Positions 16,066-24,681 of a stretch of DNA of 64,000 nucleotides are shown in pieces; position 1 is the first letter of the stretch, and every line of letters starts with the position of its first letter. Below the pieces are notes generated by a model. The model saw only the letters and a program-made list of their open reading frames with translations, did no database searches and was not told the origin of the DNA. Made by a program: the position numbers and the translations under genes. This DNA is from CBDHGY01 sp965263325 (GTDB lineage Bacteria; Pseudomonadota; Alphaproteobacteria; Caulobacterales; Hyphomonadaceae). The stretch covers positions 310,001-374,000 of the forward strand of contig CBDHGY010000002.1 in NCBI GenBank assembly GCA_965263325.1, read 5' to 3'.

Positions 16066-19000
16066 ATGACGAAGCTGCGTACACGCGTTACTGCTCAAGA
16101 CTTTAAAGACCGGGTCATTGCACTCGCAGAAGCTGATCCAGCCTTAAAGGCCCTCACGCCGGATCCCGCAGTTGCGAAACCACTTCGAGACGAATCCTTG
16201 TCGATGTTTAAAGTCGCTGAAGGACTTTTATCAGGTTACGCAGATCGACCAGCACTGGGAGAGCGGACTTATGACGTCGTGAAAGATACCACGACAGGCG
16301 AATTCGTGCGTGAATACAAAGCGGAATACACGACCACATCTTTTGGAGAATTGCTTGCAAGCGCGCGCGCAATAGCAATGGTCTGGCGGCGCCATCCGGA
16401 CTTTCGCATTGATCAAGATTCTTTGATTGTTCAAGTTGGGTTTACCGGGATTGAATTCAGCCTCCTTGATATCGCCTGTACATTTTCCCACACAGTTTCT
16501 GTGCCCTTGCAAAGTCAGATGAGCGCTGCCGATTTCGAAGGCATTCTCGCTCGAACAAATCCATCAATTCTGGCGGCAACCACAGCAAGCATCGTGGCAA
16601 TGACAGAGCAAGCGATCAAGCACGGCGGAATTCGGAACCTAATCGTTTTTGATTTTGATAAACGCGTTTCACAAGAGCAGTTGGAGCGCGAGAAAGCGCA
16701 GGCGCTCATCGATAAAGATGGGGGACGAATCCGGCTATGGTCATTTAATGAGCTCGTAGAAGCGGGTGCTAAATACGAATGGGAAGAATTGGAGTCACAT
16801 CCAAAGGGTCAGAATCGCATGGCTCTTATTCTTCACAGTTCGGGGTCCACAGGTCAGCCTAAGGGGGCCGTGTTCAACGAAAAAGCGATGAAAGGTGTGT
16901 TCTGGAGACCCTCTCTTGAGAAACATCCAACTGTTTCGATTGGGTTCGCGCCGCTCAATCATGGAATGGGGCGCGCGTCTGTGGCACGTGCGTTGGTATC
17001 CGGAGGAACCACCTATTTTACGATGCGCTCCGACTTGTCGACTCTTTTTGAGGATATCCGGCTCGCGCGGCCGACAACAGCCTCATTTATTCCTCGTGTG
17101 ATGGATCTTGCTTACCAGTACTACCAAAAGGAAGTCGCGCGCAGAATGGCAGAGGGGAGTGAAGCCCAAGGTTTGGTGGAAGATCAGGTAAAAGCAGAGA
17201 TGCGGTATACGTTCCTCGGAGATCGATTGAGAGGAATAACATACGGCTCCGCCCCGACGACGCAGAAAGTCCGCGACTTCATGGCTGACTGCTTCGATCT
17301 GTTTATGTCCGAAGGCTATTCAAACACCGAAGCAGGTGGAGGCGCGTTGGTCAGAAACAATAAGGTTCAACGACCGCCTGTCATTGAATATCGCCTGCAA
17401 GACGTTCCTGAACTTGGTTACTTTTCGACGGACAAACCTTATCCACGCGGTGAATTCTGTTTCAAAACTGAAAACATGATCACGGAATACTACAAAGACC
17501 CGGAAGCCACAGCAAAATTAGTCGATGAAGACGGCTTTTCCTGTACAGGCGATATTGTCGAGGAAAGAGGCCCGGATGAAATACACATCATTGATAGACG
17601 CAAAGATGTTATCAAGCTGGCGCAAGCTGAATACGTAGCAGTCGGGCCGCTGGGATCGACGTTTGAACACGGCAGCGCTTCTATCCATCAATCTTACATA
17701 TATGGAAACTCTCATCGCTCTTATCTGTTGGCGGTTATCGTTCCGGACATGGAAGCGGCAGAACTCGCCCTTGGTCACGTGCCGAATGAACAAGAGCTGA
17801 AAACACATCTGCGAAACGAGCTATTGGAGATTGCAAAACGGGAGGAACTTAAAAGTTTTGAAGTTCCGCGCGAATTCATCGTCGAACATGAACCTTTCAG
17901 CGTGGCAAACGGGTTACTGACCAGTTCAAGCAAGCGTATGCGCCCGGCTTTAAAACGCAGATATGGAAATCAGTTGGAGGCACTTTATGAGGAGATCGAA
18001 AATCGCCAAAAAGAAGATCTGGCTGCCTTAAAAGACCCAGATTGCAAGCTCTCTACCGAAGAAAAACTCGTTAAGCTTCTTCAGGCAGATCTCGGCCGTA
18101 CTGATATCGAGGCATCATCGGATCGAAACTTCGCAGACTTGGGTGGAGATTCTCTTGGAGCCGTTGGTGTCGCGCTGTTGATCGAAGACATTTTTGGTGT
18201 TGAACTACCGGCAGATGTTCTTCTGAGTCCCACAGGAAATATTCGCTATTGGGCGGCGAAAATTGACGAGGAATTGAGCAGCGATCAAAATGCTCTGCGA
18301 AGTTTCTCCAGGGTTCACGGCGATGATGCAGAAACCCTCTCTGCAAAAGACCTCACATTGGAAAAATTTCTTGAAGCTGACCTTATTGAATCAGCTTCCA
18401 AACTGCCTCTGAAAAACGAGGCCCCAAAGACTGTCTTTTTGACCGGCGCAAATGGGTTCCTGGGGCGTATTGTAGCGCTACAATGGATGGAAGAACTGGC
18501 ACCTCGAGGTGGCAAACTCATTTGTATGATCCGCGGACGAAATGATGCAGATGCACGCGAGCGCCTGGCCGCAGTCTATCATGGAAACGACCCCGCACTC
18601 GAAACACATTTCGAGCAGCTGGCAGACAAACACTTAGAGGTCGTCGCCGGAGACCTTTCTCAAAAATATCTGGGTCTTGGTGAGTCGCGGTTTCTTGAAA
18701 TCTCCGACGAAGTCGACCGTGTTGTGCATGTAGGTGCCTTCGTGAACCATAGGCTTGGATATGAACACCTTTTTGGCCCCAATGTCGCTGGTACCGGCGA
18801 AATTATTCGCATGGCCATTACCGGATCTCGTAAACCATTGGATTTTGTATCCACTCAAGCCGTCATTCGGTATTTGATAGACGGCAGCGGTAATGAAGAA
18901 GATGCACCGCTGCGATCTGAGATTAATCTCGTCGACAGCTATGCAATGGGTTATGCGGCAAGCAAATGGGCCGGTGAACACCTATTGCTGCGCGCGCACG

Positions 19001-19674
19001 AAAAATTCTCTATACCGATAAATGTATTACGTGGGCCCATGATGTTGGCTCACCGGACATATGTTGGACAGATTAACGCATCAGATACATTTACGCGCCT
19101 GTTAAACAGTATTGTTCTAACGGGACTGGCACCATATTCATTCTATGAATTGGACGATGACGGAACTCGCCAGCAAGCGCATTATGAAGGTATGGCAGGA
19201 GATGTTGTCGCTGCTGCAGTCATAGCGGTATCAAAACTTGATCACAATGAACTGCGCAATTTCAATGTTTCCAATTTCAATTTAGATGATGGATGCTCAC
19301 TTGATACCTTTGTCGATGCGATCGAAACATATGGATATGACATCCACCGCATTCGTGATCATAGTGATTGGCTGAGCCGATTTCGTGAACGTTTGCAAAA
19401 CCTGCCCGACGATCAAAAGCAGCAATCCGCTTTGAACATTCTTGGGGCCTTTGCAGCGCCATCCAAACCCGATCGAACGGGGCGTTCGTGCGATAACTTT
19501 AAAGACCTCATGCAATATCTCAGTACGGGAAGCATGATGCCAAGCGTCGATGAGGCATTCATCCATAAATGTCTGAGAGACATCGAAGCGCTCGGTATGA
19601 TCCCAAGTCTTCCGCCCAACACCAACCAAGCTAAAGGCGAAACACAACGCACTGAATTGGAGGCTGCGAAGTAA
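16066..19674 (+). CDS. car: Carboxylic acid reductase (A-PCP-R), ATP/NADPH-dependent
   Basis: 1202 aa from the ATG at 16066 (GGGAGAAAG upstream), matching the roughly 1170-1200 aa of the CAR/FadD9 family. Three domains appear in order. An adenylation domain has HSSGSTGQPKGAV at about residue 257. A carrier domain has DLGGDSLG at about 692, whose Ser takes phosphopantetheine. A thioester-reductase domain has FLTGANGFLG at about 790 and YAASKWAGEH at about 962 (Tyr/Lys catalytic pair). The enzyme activates a carboxylic acid as acyl-AMP, loads it on the carrier and reduces it to the aldehyde. A phosphopantetheinyl transferase is needed and is not in this window. It lies between an acyl-CoA dehydrogenase and an SDR that could handle the aldehyde or alcohol. 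Confidence 0.93.
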   Translation: MTKLRTRVTAQDFKDRVIALAEADPALKALTPDPAVAKPLRDESLSMFKVAEGLLSGYADRPALGERTYDVVKDTTTGEFVREYKAEYTTTSFGELLASARAIAMVWRRHPDFRIDQDSLIVQVGFTGIEFSLLDIACTFSHTVSVPLQSQMSAADFEGILARTNPSILAATTASIVAMTEQAIKHGGIRNLIVFDFDKRVSQEQLEREKAQALIDKDGGRIRLWSFNELVEAGAKYEWEELESHPKGQNRMALILHSSGSTGQPKGAVFNEKAMKGVFWRPSLEKHPTVSIGFAPLNHGMGRASVARALVSGGTTYFTMRSDLSTLFEDIRLARPTTASFIPRVMDLAYQYYQKEVARRMAEGSEAQGLVEDQVKAEMRYTFLGDRLRGITYGSAPTTQKVRDFMADCFDLFMSEGYSNTEAGGGALVRNNKVQRPPVIEYRLQDVPELGYFSTDKPYPRGEFCFKTENMITEYYKDPEATAKLVDEDGFSCTGDIVEERGPDEIHIIDRRKDVIKLAQAEYVAVGPLGSTFEHGSASIHQSYIYGNSHRSYLLAVIVPDMEAAELALGHVPNEQELKTHLRNELLEIAKREELKSFEVPREFIVEHEPFSVANGLLTSSSKRMRPALKRRYGNQLEALYEEIENRQKEDLAALKDPDCKLSTEEKLVKLLQADLGRTDIEASSDRNFADLGGDSLGAVGVALLIEDIFGVELPADVLLSPTGNIRYWAAKIDEELSSDQNALRSFSRVHGDDAETLSAKDLTLEKFLEADLIESASKLPLKNEAPKTVFLTGANGFLGRIVALQWMEELAPRGGKLICMIRGRNDADARERLAAVYHGNDPALETHFEQLADKHLEVVAGDLSQKYLGLGESRFLEISDEVDRVVHVGAFVNHRLGYEHLFGPNVAGTGEIIRMAITGSRKPLDFVSTQAVIRYLIDGSGNEEDAPLRSEINLVDSYAMGYAASKWAGEHLLLRAHEKFSIPINVLRGPMMLAHRTYVGQINASDTFTRLLNSIVLTGLAPYSFYELDDDGTRQQAHYEGMAGDVVAAAVIAVSKLDHNELRNFNVSNFNLDDGCSLDTFVDAIETYGYDIHRIRDHSDWLSRFRERLQNLPDDQKQQSALNILGAFAAPSKPDRTGRSCDNFKDLMQYLSTGSMMPSVDEAFIHKCLRDIEALGMIPSLPPNTNQAKGETQRTELEAAK

Positions 19675-19676
19675 TC

Positions 19677-20642
19677 ATGCGTGCAAACCTAGAATATGGA
19701 CCAGATTCAGTTCCGCGTGCAGAAATGACGACAGATGATGTGCTTGCGGAAGCAGACTTGAGTGGGCAGTTAATATTGGTAACCGGTGGAACCACCGGTC
19801 TTGGTTACGAAACGGCCCGTGCATTGGCGTCGCACAATGCCGAGGTCATCATTACAGGACGCTCTGAAGAAAAAGGAAAAACAGCCTGTGAGAAATTGCG
19901 ATCGGAGACGGGGAACACCTCAATTGACTACGGGGTTGTGGAACTCGGTTCTTTGAAAAGTATTCGAAGCTTTGTTGGTGAGTTTCTTAAAAAACATGAT
20001 CGGCTAAACGTACTCATCAACAATGCAGGCGTAATGGCTTGCCCGCTTGGGCGAACTGAAGATGGTTTCGAATTGCAATTCGGAACCAATCATCTCGGGC
20101 ACTTTTTGTTGAGCGAACTGCTTGTTCCAGCACTCAAAGGAGGTGCGCCTTCGCGTGTCGTCTCTTTAAGTTCCCGGGGTCACATATTCTCCGAGATCAA
20201 TTTTGATGATCCCAATTTTGAGAAAAGAGAGTATCACAAATGGGTTTCTTATGGTCAGGCCAAGACAGCCAACGCACTCTTCGCCGTTGGATTTAATCAA
20301 AAGTACACTGAAGCCGGTATTGAAGCGTTTGCGGTCCACCCCGGTATGATCATGACGGACCTGGCCCGACACATGACCGAGGAAGATTTTGCGTTTCTGG
20401 GTGTTGGCAATTCAGAGAATGATGCTCCGTCGAACAGCAAAACAGTCCCACAAGGTGCGGCGACAAGCGTATGGGCCGCAACTGCGAAAGAATTGAGCGG
20501 GAAGGGCGGTGCCTACTTAGAAGATTGTAGCATCGCCCCAATCAATGATGATGCAAAGAAACCCGGCGGTGTTCGCAGTTATGCGATTGATGAAGAAAAA
20601 GCTCAGAAGCTCTGGGAGCTATCTGCCAATCTTGTAGGGTAA
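19677..20642 (+). CDS. SDR-family oxidoreductase (retinol dehydrogenase-like)
   Basis: 321 aa, starting 2 bp after the reductase stop, so surely in the same operon. It has an N-terminal extension, then VTGGTTGLGYETARAL (NADP loop), VLINNAGVMACP, VVSLSSRGH (Ser) and YGQAKTANALF (Y-x3-K), the full catalytic set of the WW-oxidoreductase/retinol dehydrogenase/protochlorophyllide-reductase-like branch. Next to a carboxylic acid reductase, a role in aldehyde-to-alcohol reduction, or the reverse, is attractive but inferred. It is the last gene before the mobile-element region. Confidence 0.88.
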   Translation: MRANLEYGPDSVPRAEMTTDDVLAEADLSGQLILVTGGTTGLGYETARALASHNAEVIITGRSEEKGKTACEKLRSETGNTSIDYGVVELGSLKSIRSFVGEFLKKHDRLNVLINNAGVMACPLGRTEDGFELQFGTNHLGHFLLSELLVPALKGGAPSRVVSLSSRGHIFSEINFDDPNFEKREYHKWVSYGQAKTANALFAVGFNQKYTEAGIEAFAVHPGMIMTDLARHMTEEDFAFLGVGNSENDAPSNSKTVPQGAATSVWAATAKELSGKGGAYLEDCSIAPINDDAKKPGGVRSYAIDEEKAQKLWELSANLVG

Positions 20643-20973
20643 AGAAATTATCCGAAGGCATCTTGTTGAAGCCTCGTGTACAATGAGCGAAAATGCTCAA
20701 GGAAACGTAATCCTCCACGCGCGGGTAGCCATCTGACACAAATTTGGTCGATTCCGATTAGATCCCGCAGCGGGCGGACCACAGCACGGCTTGTTTGTAG
20801 ATTGGCGCGCGAATGATCCTGTTCGTTGGAACCCGCCAGTTCCGACCTTTGGTAGTAATTTGGTCGGTGCCTCGATGAAGCAGCAGGCGGACATAACGTC
20901 GATGGACCGCATCCGCCATGCGCAGCCGCAGGTGCAACTGAACAAGTAAAGGACCCAACCACCCATTGCGCCT
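20643..20973. other. Junction region between catabolic genes and transfer genes, no convincing gene
   Basis: The 331 bases between the SDR stop and the first small element gene contain no gene I can support. A minus-strand open frame covers part of it and ends in a plausible-looking segment (RDLIGIDQICVRWLPARGG), perhaps a degraded gene end. If the ICE ends near here, its left attachment site should lie in this stretch, but no copy of the tRNA-Ser 3' sequence is visible. Confidence 0.3.
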
Positions 20974-21159
20974 TTAAGACAATGAGTTCGGCGGCGACCG
21001 GGATAGGTATTTGTTCAATTGTTCGAGACGGGACACTCTCTGCGCGCGTTCGACTTCCAAACGGTCCATGATTGGCCAATAGGCCTCTCCTCCTTTATCT
21101 ATGAGCTGTGCGATGAGCCGCATCGCACGTTCTATATCTGTCGTGTCAACGCAGCTCAT
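20974..21159 (-). CDS. Small conserved hypothetical protein
   Basis: 61 aa. The first 45 residues (MSCVDTTDIERAMRLIAQ, then LIDKGGEAYWPIMDRLE) read as an amphipathic helical protein with natural composition, unlike shadows in this region. It starts 8 bp after the DUF736 gene at the end of the trb operon and in the same direction, so it is probably the last gene of that operon. Function unknown. A regulator or a conjugation accessory is possible. Confidence 0.6.
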   Translation of the reverse strand: MSCVDTTDIERAMRLIAQLIDKGGEAYWPIMDRLEVERAQRVSRLEQLNKYLSRSPPNSLS

Positions 21160-21166
21160 CGTTTTC

Positions 21167-21481
21167 TTAGTTCACTTTGGCTCGATTCCAAACGAGTACA
21201 CCCGTGTCGTCATCATCATTTGAAAAAAACGCTGCACGGATAGGGGCTGCAAAACTAGGATCATCCAGTTTTACAGACAAATACGGCGTTTCGCCATCCT
21301 TGCTCTCCTGGTGCCAGGCTGCGCCAAGTTCTGCACCACCTGCGTAAAGCCGGTAATCGGGTGCACTGTCATTTGCTTTGCTTGTGTTCGGAACAAGCTG
21401 AGCTTTGACATTGATCGTCATTGTCCGAATTGTGCCGGTGTATTTTCCATCCTTATGCGTAAACGCGCCGATTTGTGCCAT
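21167..21481 (-). CDS. DUF736-family protein
   Basis: 104 aa from the ATG at 21481, preceded by AGGAGA; a longer frame upstream overlaps the DUF2274 gene and is not needed. Starts MAQIGAFTHKDGKYTGTI and contains DYRLYAGGAELGAAWHQ and YLSVKLDDPSF, the DUF736 pattern found with alphaproteobacterial conjugation regions. Function is not established; a small beta-rich DNA or protein-binding role is guessed. A second, divergent DUF736 protein is encoded at 48569-48892 in the same element. Confidence 0.85.
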   Translation of the reverse strand: MAQIGAFTHKDGKYTGTIRTMTINVKAQLVPNTSKANDSAPDYRLYAGGAELGAAWHQESKDGETPYLSVKLDDPSFAAPIRAAFFSNDDDDTGVLVWNRAKVN

Positions 21482-21485
21482 GAGA

Positions 21486-21722
21486 TCAGTCTCCTTTTCT
21501 GGGATTGGCATGAAGGGTTTTTCTGGCCCGCTTAAACCCGGCATCTGAGCCGAGAAAACTTTCCAGCATTGCCGGAACAAGCGTTTCTGGTCGCTCCTCC
21601 GGGCCATAGGTCTGGCGATAGATTTCCGCATAATCGGTCAGTGCGTCAGCGAGTTTCGGTGGCACTGCGATGGTCATGCGGATCTGTTTGCGGTCTGGCA
21701 GTTTCTGCAAACGAAGGGTCAT
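21486..21722 (-). CDS. DUF2274-family protein
   Basis: 78 aa. The sequence LPDRKQIRMTIAVPPKLADAL followed by PETLVPAMLESFLGSD is the DUF2274 pattern, usually found directly after trbI in alphaproteobacterial transfer operons. It resembles a ribbon-helix-helix type protein (basic strand then two helices), so DNA binding is possible. The start overlaps the trbI stop (ATGA), indicating translational coupling. Confidence 0.83.
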   Translation of the reverse strand: MTLRLQKLPDRKQIRMTIAVPPKLADALTDYAEIYRQTYGPEERPETLVPAMLESFLGSDAGFKRARKTLHANPRKGD

Positions 21723-22981
21723 CTTATCTGTCCTTGCGGTCTTAATATGAGATCCCGGGTCACCACGACGCGCAAAGGCGTTCCAGGCTGAACACGGATT
21801 GTGGGTTGAATATTCAGATTGCGTTCGACCGCGCGCTGGCCCGCCTGATTTAAGGTATCGGCGGACCCGCGGCGGATAGCGCGTTCGGTATCGCTGCCAT
21901 CACTTCCGAGCTCTGTTCCGATACCAAGTATGGTTGCGAGACCTGCCGCCACAAAGACCCGGTCCCAATGATGATCTGTCTTGCCTGACAATCCGGCAAA
22001 GCCTTGCGCATCCGCGCCTGGCGCAGAGATGACGATCGATGACCCGTCCGGAAAGATAATCCGTTCCCAGACCAGCAATGCCCGCGACTGACCAAATGAG
22101 ATTTCAGATTGGTATCGCCCAATCAGACGAGCCCCCTGAGGAATGAGAAGGTGCTGACCTGTCACTGTGTCAAAGACAGGTTGCGTGACCTGGGCCACCA
22201 ATTGTCCTGGAAGATCTGAATTCAACCCAGTGATCAAAGACGCCGGAATGAGCGTCCCCGCCATGATCTGATAGGGGGAGGCCGGGCGTTGAATCGAATG
22301 CGAATTGTAAATTGCGCTGTCAGACGCAGCGCTGGCAAAGGCGGATTTTCGTGATTGCAGATTTGGGTCGCTCGGTCCGGGACGACCCGGGCGGTGTGGC
22401 TGCGCAGCGAGCGCCAGAAGCTCTGAGCCAAGATCAATGCCGAGAGGATCATTTGCCAGCGGGCGGCTGGTTGATGTGTTTCCAGAAGCGCTGGACGTTA
22501 GTTGAAAGAAGACAGGCGCGGACGCGGCTTTTTCCTCTAGTGCAGCAGCTTTGAGTTTTCTTGCGCGCTCAGCTTCAGCTGCCGGGTTTGGCCGAAAGTC
22601 TGGTTCATGTCCGCGCTCAGTTACAGGCTCGATCCCATAAGCACGCTCAGCCTGAAGGATTGTCGCGCCAAGATCGCCAGACAGGGCGGGCCCTAGTGTC
22701 GGGTAATCGGGCTGTTGAGGCCTGGCATCGCTATAACTTGCCGGAAGCTCACTCAGACCATCGGGCTTTCGCGTATTCTTAGTATTGTAGACCTCTTGCG
22801 GCGCGCTTGTGGTTGCTGAGCTTGGCGGCTGCAACGCCATGCTCATACCCGTGAACAGAGCAAGCATCATCAGAGCGCCGCCAACCATCAAGACCTTTCT
22901 ATTGATCTTCGTTACCGGGCGCGGATTAGACCGGATCTGGAGTTCTTCTGAATGCTCGTCAAAGGTCAGCGGCTCGCCCAT
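21719..22981 (-). CDS. trbI: TrbI/VirB10-like conjugal transfer protein
   Basis: 420 aa. An N-terminal cytoplasmic tail, one membrane helix (VLMVGGALMMLALFTGMSMAL, about residues 30-50), a Pro-rich periplasmic linker, then the conserved VirB10 beta-barrel domain (about 220-415) with QLVAQVTQPVFDTVTGQ, LLIPQGARLIGRY and RVFVAAGLATILGIGTE. VirB10 links inner-membrane ATPases to the outer-membrane pore. It follows trbG with 3 bp between and overlaps the DUF2274 gene. Confidence 0.93.
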   Translation of the reverse strand: MGEPLTFDEHSEELQIRSNPRPVTKINRKVLMVGGALMMLALFTGMSMALQPPSSATTSAPQEVYNTKNTRKPDGLSELPASYSDARPQQPDYPTLGPALSGDLGATILQAERAYGIEPVTERGHEPDFRPNPAAEAERARKLKAAALEEKAASAPVFFQLTSSASGNTSTSRPLANDPLGIDLGSELLALAAQPHRPGRPGPSDPNLQSRKSAFASAASDSAIYNSHSIQRPASPYQIMAGTLIPASLITGLNSDLPGQLVAQVTQPVFDTVTGQHLLIPQGARLIGRYQSEISFGQSRALLVWERIIFPDGSSIVISAPGADAQGFAGLSGKTDHHWDRVFVAAGLATILGIGTELGSDGSDTERAIRRGSADTLNQAGQRAVERNLNIQPTIRVQPGTPLRVVVTRDLILRPQGQIR

Positions 22982-22984
22982 GGA

Positions 22985-23986
22985 TCAGCTCCCAAACAGG
23001 CGCGCAAGAGGAGAGCGATTTTCGCTGCGCTGAATGCGGACCTTCACCTGTTTCTTTGCGCCCAGCCTCAGCTCAGCTGCACGAAACAAACGGTCGACGA
23101 CGTAATACTTGCCGCGGATCCTGTAATTGACGAGCTCGGCATCGCCGCTCTCTCCAAGCACAAAAAGCGGCGGCATATCAGAGGTCAATGCCGCATCCGG
23201 CATCTGGATAAATACCTGACGGCCATCATCGAACACACGAACAGGTTTCCAGGCAGGGCTGTCACCGCTGAGGCGGTAGGCAAAATTGAGCTGATCCAGC
23301 TGAAGACCGGCTTCAATCGCGGGCGCATTCGCTCTTTGTGTTTGCGTTTTTCTGGCAGTGAGTTCAGCCAGTTCATCTGCCGGATAGCGCCAGGAAAGCG
23401 CTGCCATATAGCCGCTCTCCACACTTTCCAGTTCCAGATGATAGGTCCGGCGATCCGTCGCAATCATTAGATTGGTCCGAATGCCCGCACGAATAGGCTT
23501 TACCAGCACATGTCCGCGCGCCTTCGCACCAGCGCCAGACACAGTGTCGCCGACCACCCAGCGCACCGTGTCACCGGCAGACACAGACACCAGCTCTTCA
23601 CCCGGCTGCAAGGCAATATCACTGACCTGTCCCGGGCTTGCATAAAGCCGGTAAAGCGCGCCTTCGGTGTAAGGATAGACCTGTATTGCATTTACGTAGC
23701 CATCAATAGATGGTTCAACTAAAGCGCTGGCGCGCCCTTTCTGAATTGCAGCGCTCGGTAGTAGCATTGCTTTTTCTGGGGACCCTGAGGCGTGCGCGCC
23801 AGCAATTTTCATCATCTGGCCGGGGAGGGGCAGGGGCGTCACGGTTTCGACGATTTGCGGTTCTGGCGTCTCGTCTTGCTTGAGCATGACAGCAGAGACG
23901 AAGGCCTCAGGGTCTATGCTCTCTTGCGGTGTCGTTGTGCAAGCGCCAAGCAAGATCAGTGCGCTGGTAAGTGTTATGAGTCTCAT
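22985..23986 (-). CDS. trbG: TrbG/VirB9-like conjugal transfer protein
   Basis: 333 aa. An N-terminal lipoprotein-like signal (TLTSALILLGACTT, Cys at about residue 16), then the VirB9 region with YPYTEGALYRLYASPGQVSD, LVSVSAGDTVRWVVGD and the C-terminal FDDGRQVFIQMP and YYVVDRLF segments. VirB9 forms the outer-membrane core with VirB7 and VirB10. It lies in the middle of the trb operon, 5 bp after trbF. Confidence 0.92.
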   Translation of the reverse strand: MRLITLTSALILLGACTTTPQESIDPEAFVSAVMLKQDETPEPQIVETVTPLPLPGQMMKIAGAHASGSPEKAMLLPSAAIQKGRASALVEPSIDGYVNAIQVYPYTEGALYRLYASPGQVSDIALQPGEELVSVSAGDTVRWVVGDTVSGAGAKARGHVLVKPIRAGIRTNLMIATDRRTYHLELESVESGYMAALSWRYPADELAELTARKTQTQRANAPAIEAGLQLDQLNFAYRLSGDSPAWKPVRVFDDGRQVFIQMPDAALTSDMPPLFVLGESGDAELVNYRIRGKYYVVDRLFRAAELRLGAKKQVKVRIQRSENRSPLARLFGS

Positions 23987-23991
23987 GGGGG

Positions 23992-24681
23992 TCAGTCTCC
24001 TGTGACAAGATCCTCTCCCCAGTTCAGGGAGTGGACATAAAGCCCAAGCGGATTAGCGCGCAGCGTTGCCGCATCGCGCGGGGGTTGATGGATAAGGGTG
24101 AACAGGCCCGTGAAGCGCTCAGCATTCATCAGCGCGCCATTCTCATAGGTTTTCTCGATCCAGCGCGCCTGAAAGCTCTCCTCAGAAATGCGCACAATAC
24201 TGACCACATCGACCGTGCGGGATTTGCGGCCAATATCTGCAAAAGGATCATTGGCTTCAGCATAAGCGTTTAAGGTGATCGCGGCCTGGTCAGTGACATA
24301 ATCATAGGCCTTCAGCCAGTTTGTTCGCACGACCACGGGATCGACCGAAAGCCCGCGCACATCCGAAATGAAATTTGCCAGATGATGCGCAATCTGAGCA
24401 TCGCTTGGATTGTAGTGTTCGCTTGCAGGCCCGATTGCGCGCGCCGCGCCGGTCTCATCGACCTCAATAATATAAGGCGTGACCGTGGATTGCAGACTGC
24501 GCCAGACAAGCGCGGAGCTGGTCAGAAAACACAGCAACAGACACCCGAGCGCAATCAAGCGCCAATTCTTTGCCTGAACGCGGGCAGCCCCCATACGTTC
24601 ATCCCAGATCTGCCCGGCTTTCTGATAGGGCGTCTCGGGAAAAGGGCTTTCGCCATACTGGGTCGCGGGTCTCTTAAACAT
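23992..24681 (-). CDS. trbF: TrbF/VirB8-like conjugal transfer protein
   Basis: 229 aa. It begins with FKRPATQYGESPFPETPYQKAG, the usual TrbF start, followed by WDERMG and one membrane helix (LIALGCLLLCFLTSSALVW). A periplasmic NTF2-like domain with NWLKAYDYVTDQAAITLN follows. VirB8 is an assembly factor of the inner-membrane complex. Its ATG directly abuts the stop of trbL. Confidence 0.93.
   Translation of the reverse strand: MFKRPATQYGESPFPETPYQKAGQIWDERMGAARVQAKNWRLIALGCLLLCFLTSSALVWRSLQSTVTPYIIEVDETGAARAIGPASEHYNPSDAQIAHHLANFISDVRGLSVDPVVVRTNWLKAYDYVTDQAAITLNAYAEANDPFADIGRKSRTVDVVSIVRISEESFQARWIEKTYENGALMNAERFTGLFTLIHQPPRDAATLRANPLGLYVHSLNWGEDLVTGD

Noticed and set aside
20648..21079. 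143-codon minus-strand frame next to the DUF736 operon end
   Set aside because: It overlaps the better-supported 61-aa gene, its composition is irregular in the first two thirds, and there is no recognisable family; at most its end is a gene remnant.
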